In this document: positions 12,523 through 12,985 of the stretch, piece after piece
How positions within the stretch are numbered: the first letter of the stretch is position 1
Layout: every line of letters starts with the position of its first letter
Program-made: the position numbers and the translations under genes
The notes under the pieces: generated by a model
What the model was told of the DNA's origin: nothing
The model's input: only the letters and a program-made list of their open reading frames with translations
Databases searched by the model: none
Assembly: GCA_016841005.1 (NCBI GenBank)
Contig: JAEORG010000363.1
Span: 1 to 12,985 of the forward strand
Direction of reading: 5' to 3'
From: Candidatus Thorarchaeota archaeon
GTDB taxonomy: Archaea > Asgardarchaeota > Thorarchaeia > Thorarchaeales > Thorarchaeaceae
DNA: 12,985 bases

Positions 12523-12985
12523 TTGATACAAGGTGCATACGTTCTTCGAGGCACAGGGGAAAGACTCTATGGAGTGGAGTATGAGAACGGAGAACGGAAT
12601 CTTGGTCTAAGCCTCCCTCCTCATGTGACAGCATGTGTAACTCTTTTTCATTCTCGGGATAGCACTGTGATTGGTCAGCCATATACACTTGAACAGAATG
12701 GTCATGTTTGGGTATATTCATTCTTTGATTCCTTTGTCATAGTCCTTCGGACGACATCTGATGAAGACATGTCATCCCTTGCGCGAAGAATGGTCGCTCT
12801 CGGAAAGGAACTTGCATCATCCTTTGGTCATGTCATGAAGATCTGGAGTGGAAACATGGGTGAAATAGACGGAATGGATGACCTAGTTGATAAATATGTG
12901 AAACTAGATCTCGAATCCTCTGATAAAATCGTTCCACATATTGATTCACTTCTCTCTGAAGCATTTTCAAATCACGAGTTAGCTC
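12523..12985 (+). CDS. Longin/roadblock-type small domain protein, 3' end outside window
   Basis: An open frame follows an in-frame TAG at 12508 and runs off the right edge, giving 154 residues so far. It starts at TTG 12523, with GGGA six bases upstream; no ATG is available before residue 83. The opening MIQGAYVLRGTGERLYGVEYE resembles the first two strands of longin or roadblock folds. VWVYSFFDSFVIVLRT (63-77) is the central hairpin, followed by helix MSSLARRMVALGKELASSFG (83-102). VMKIWSG...MDDLVDKYVKLDL (105-130) resembles the 'L-x-F-N-F-E-K-x-Y-x-I-L-D-E' end of adaptor and SNARE longin domains, and a last helix follows. Asgard genomes carry many such domains beside small GTPases, where they act as GTPase partners or scaffolds. 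The similarity is by eye and remote. The antisense frame at 12446-12721 is judged a shadow. Confidence 0.55.
   Translation, partial: MIQGAYVLRGTGERLYGVEYENGERNLGLSLPPHVTACVTLFHSRDSTVIGQPYTLEQNGHVWVYSFFDSFVIVLRTTSDEDMSSLARRMVALGKELASSFGHVMKIWSGNMGEIDGMDDLVDKYVKLDLESSDKIVPHIDSLLSEAFSNHELA

Noticed and set aside
12446..12721. 91-residue antisense frame over the longin-like gene
   Set aside because: No recognisable fold, it covers the divergent promoter region, and the + frame stays open to the window edge with domain-like order.

Overview
The window looks like a chromosomal piece from an Asgard archaeon, most likely Thorarchaeia-like. Three things suggest this. The left edge holds the end of a gelsolin-type domain and the right edge holds a probable longin/roadblock-type small domain, both Asgard-style eukaryotic signature families. 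The centre holds an archaeal formylmethanofuran dehydrogenase operon. The promoters read as archaeal TATA boxes 25-30 bases ahead of short leaders, with G-rich Shine-Dalgarno sites inside operons. The lineage is inferred from gene content; no rRNA or other marker is present.

Layout. 1-191: 3' end of a gelsolin-domain gene (+). 253-1296: zinc-dependent medium-chain alcohol/polyol dehydrogenase (+). 1302-2477 (-): an lplA-type lipoate ligase followed 21 bases later by an AhpD/carboxymuconolactone decarboxylase-like protein. 2478-2734: a G+C-rich, hairpin-rich intergenic stretch that probably encodes a structured RNA of about 165 nt on the + strand. 2735-2932: a small four-cysteine zinc-ribbon protein (+). 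2987-6194 (-): a tight E1-alpha/E1-beta/E2 2-oxoacid (pyruvate or acetoin-type) dehydrogenase operon. 6195-6391: divergent promoter region. 6392-10605 (+): fwdD-fwdB-fwdA plus a SAM-dependent methyltransferase, with the B-A and A-methyltransferase junctions overlapping by one base. 10646-11905 (-): a long beta-solenoid protein with about 13 turns of about 17 residues, bactofilin-like. 12073-12384 (-): a small winged-helix protein. 12523-end (+): the 5' part of a longin-like gene.

How the genes fit together. The lipoyl system (ligase, lipoylated E2, and an AhpD-like protein whose known relatives take electrons from lipoylated E2) lies on one side of the divergent region. The formylmethanofuran dehydrogenase, the first CO2-fixing or last formyl-oxidising step of the tetrahydromethanopterin Wood-Ljungdahl branch, lies on the other. 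The two routes meet at acetyl-CoA and CO2, so shared control from the 197-base divergent region is plausible but not shown. No E3 (dihydrolipoamide dehydrogenase), no fwdC, no ferredoxin-type fwd subunits and no LplB accessory domain are in the window.

I do not see a clear-cut new defence or mobile system, CRISPR array, tRNA, rRNA or insertion sequence. The items most worth a second look are the structured RNA candidate, the methyltransferase coupled to fwdA in place of fwdC, the lplA/AhpD-like pair, and the 17-residue beta-solenoid protein.
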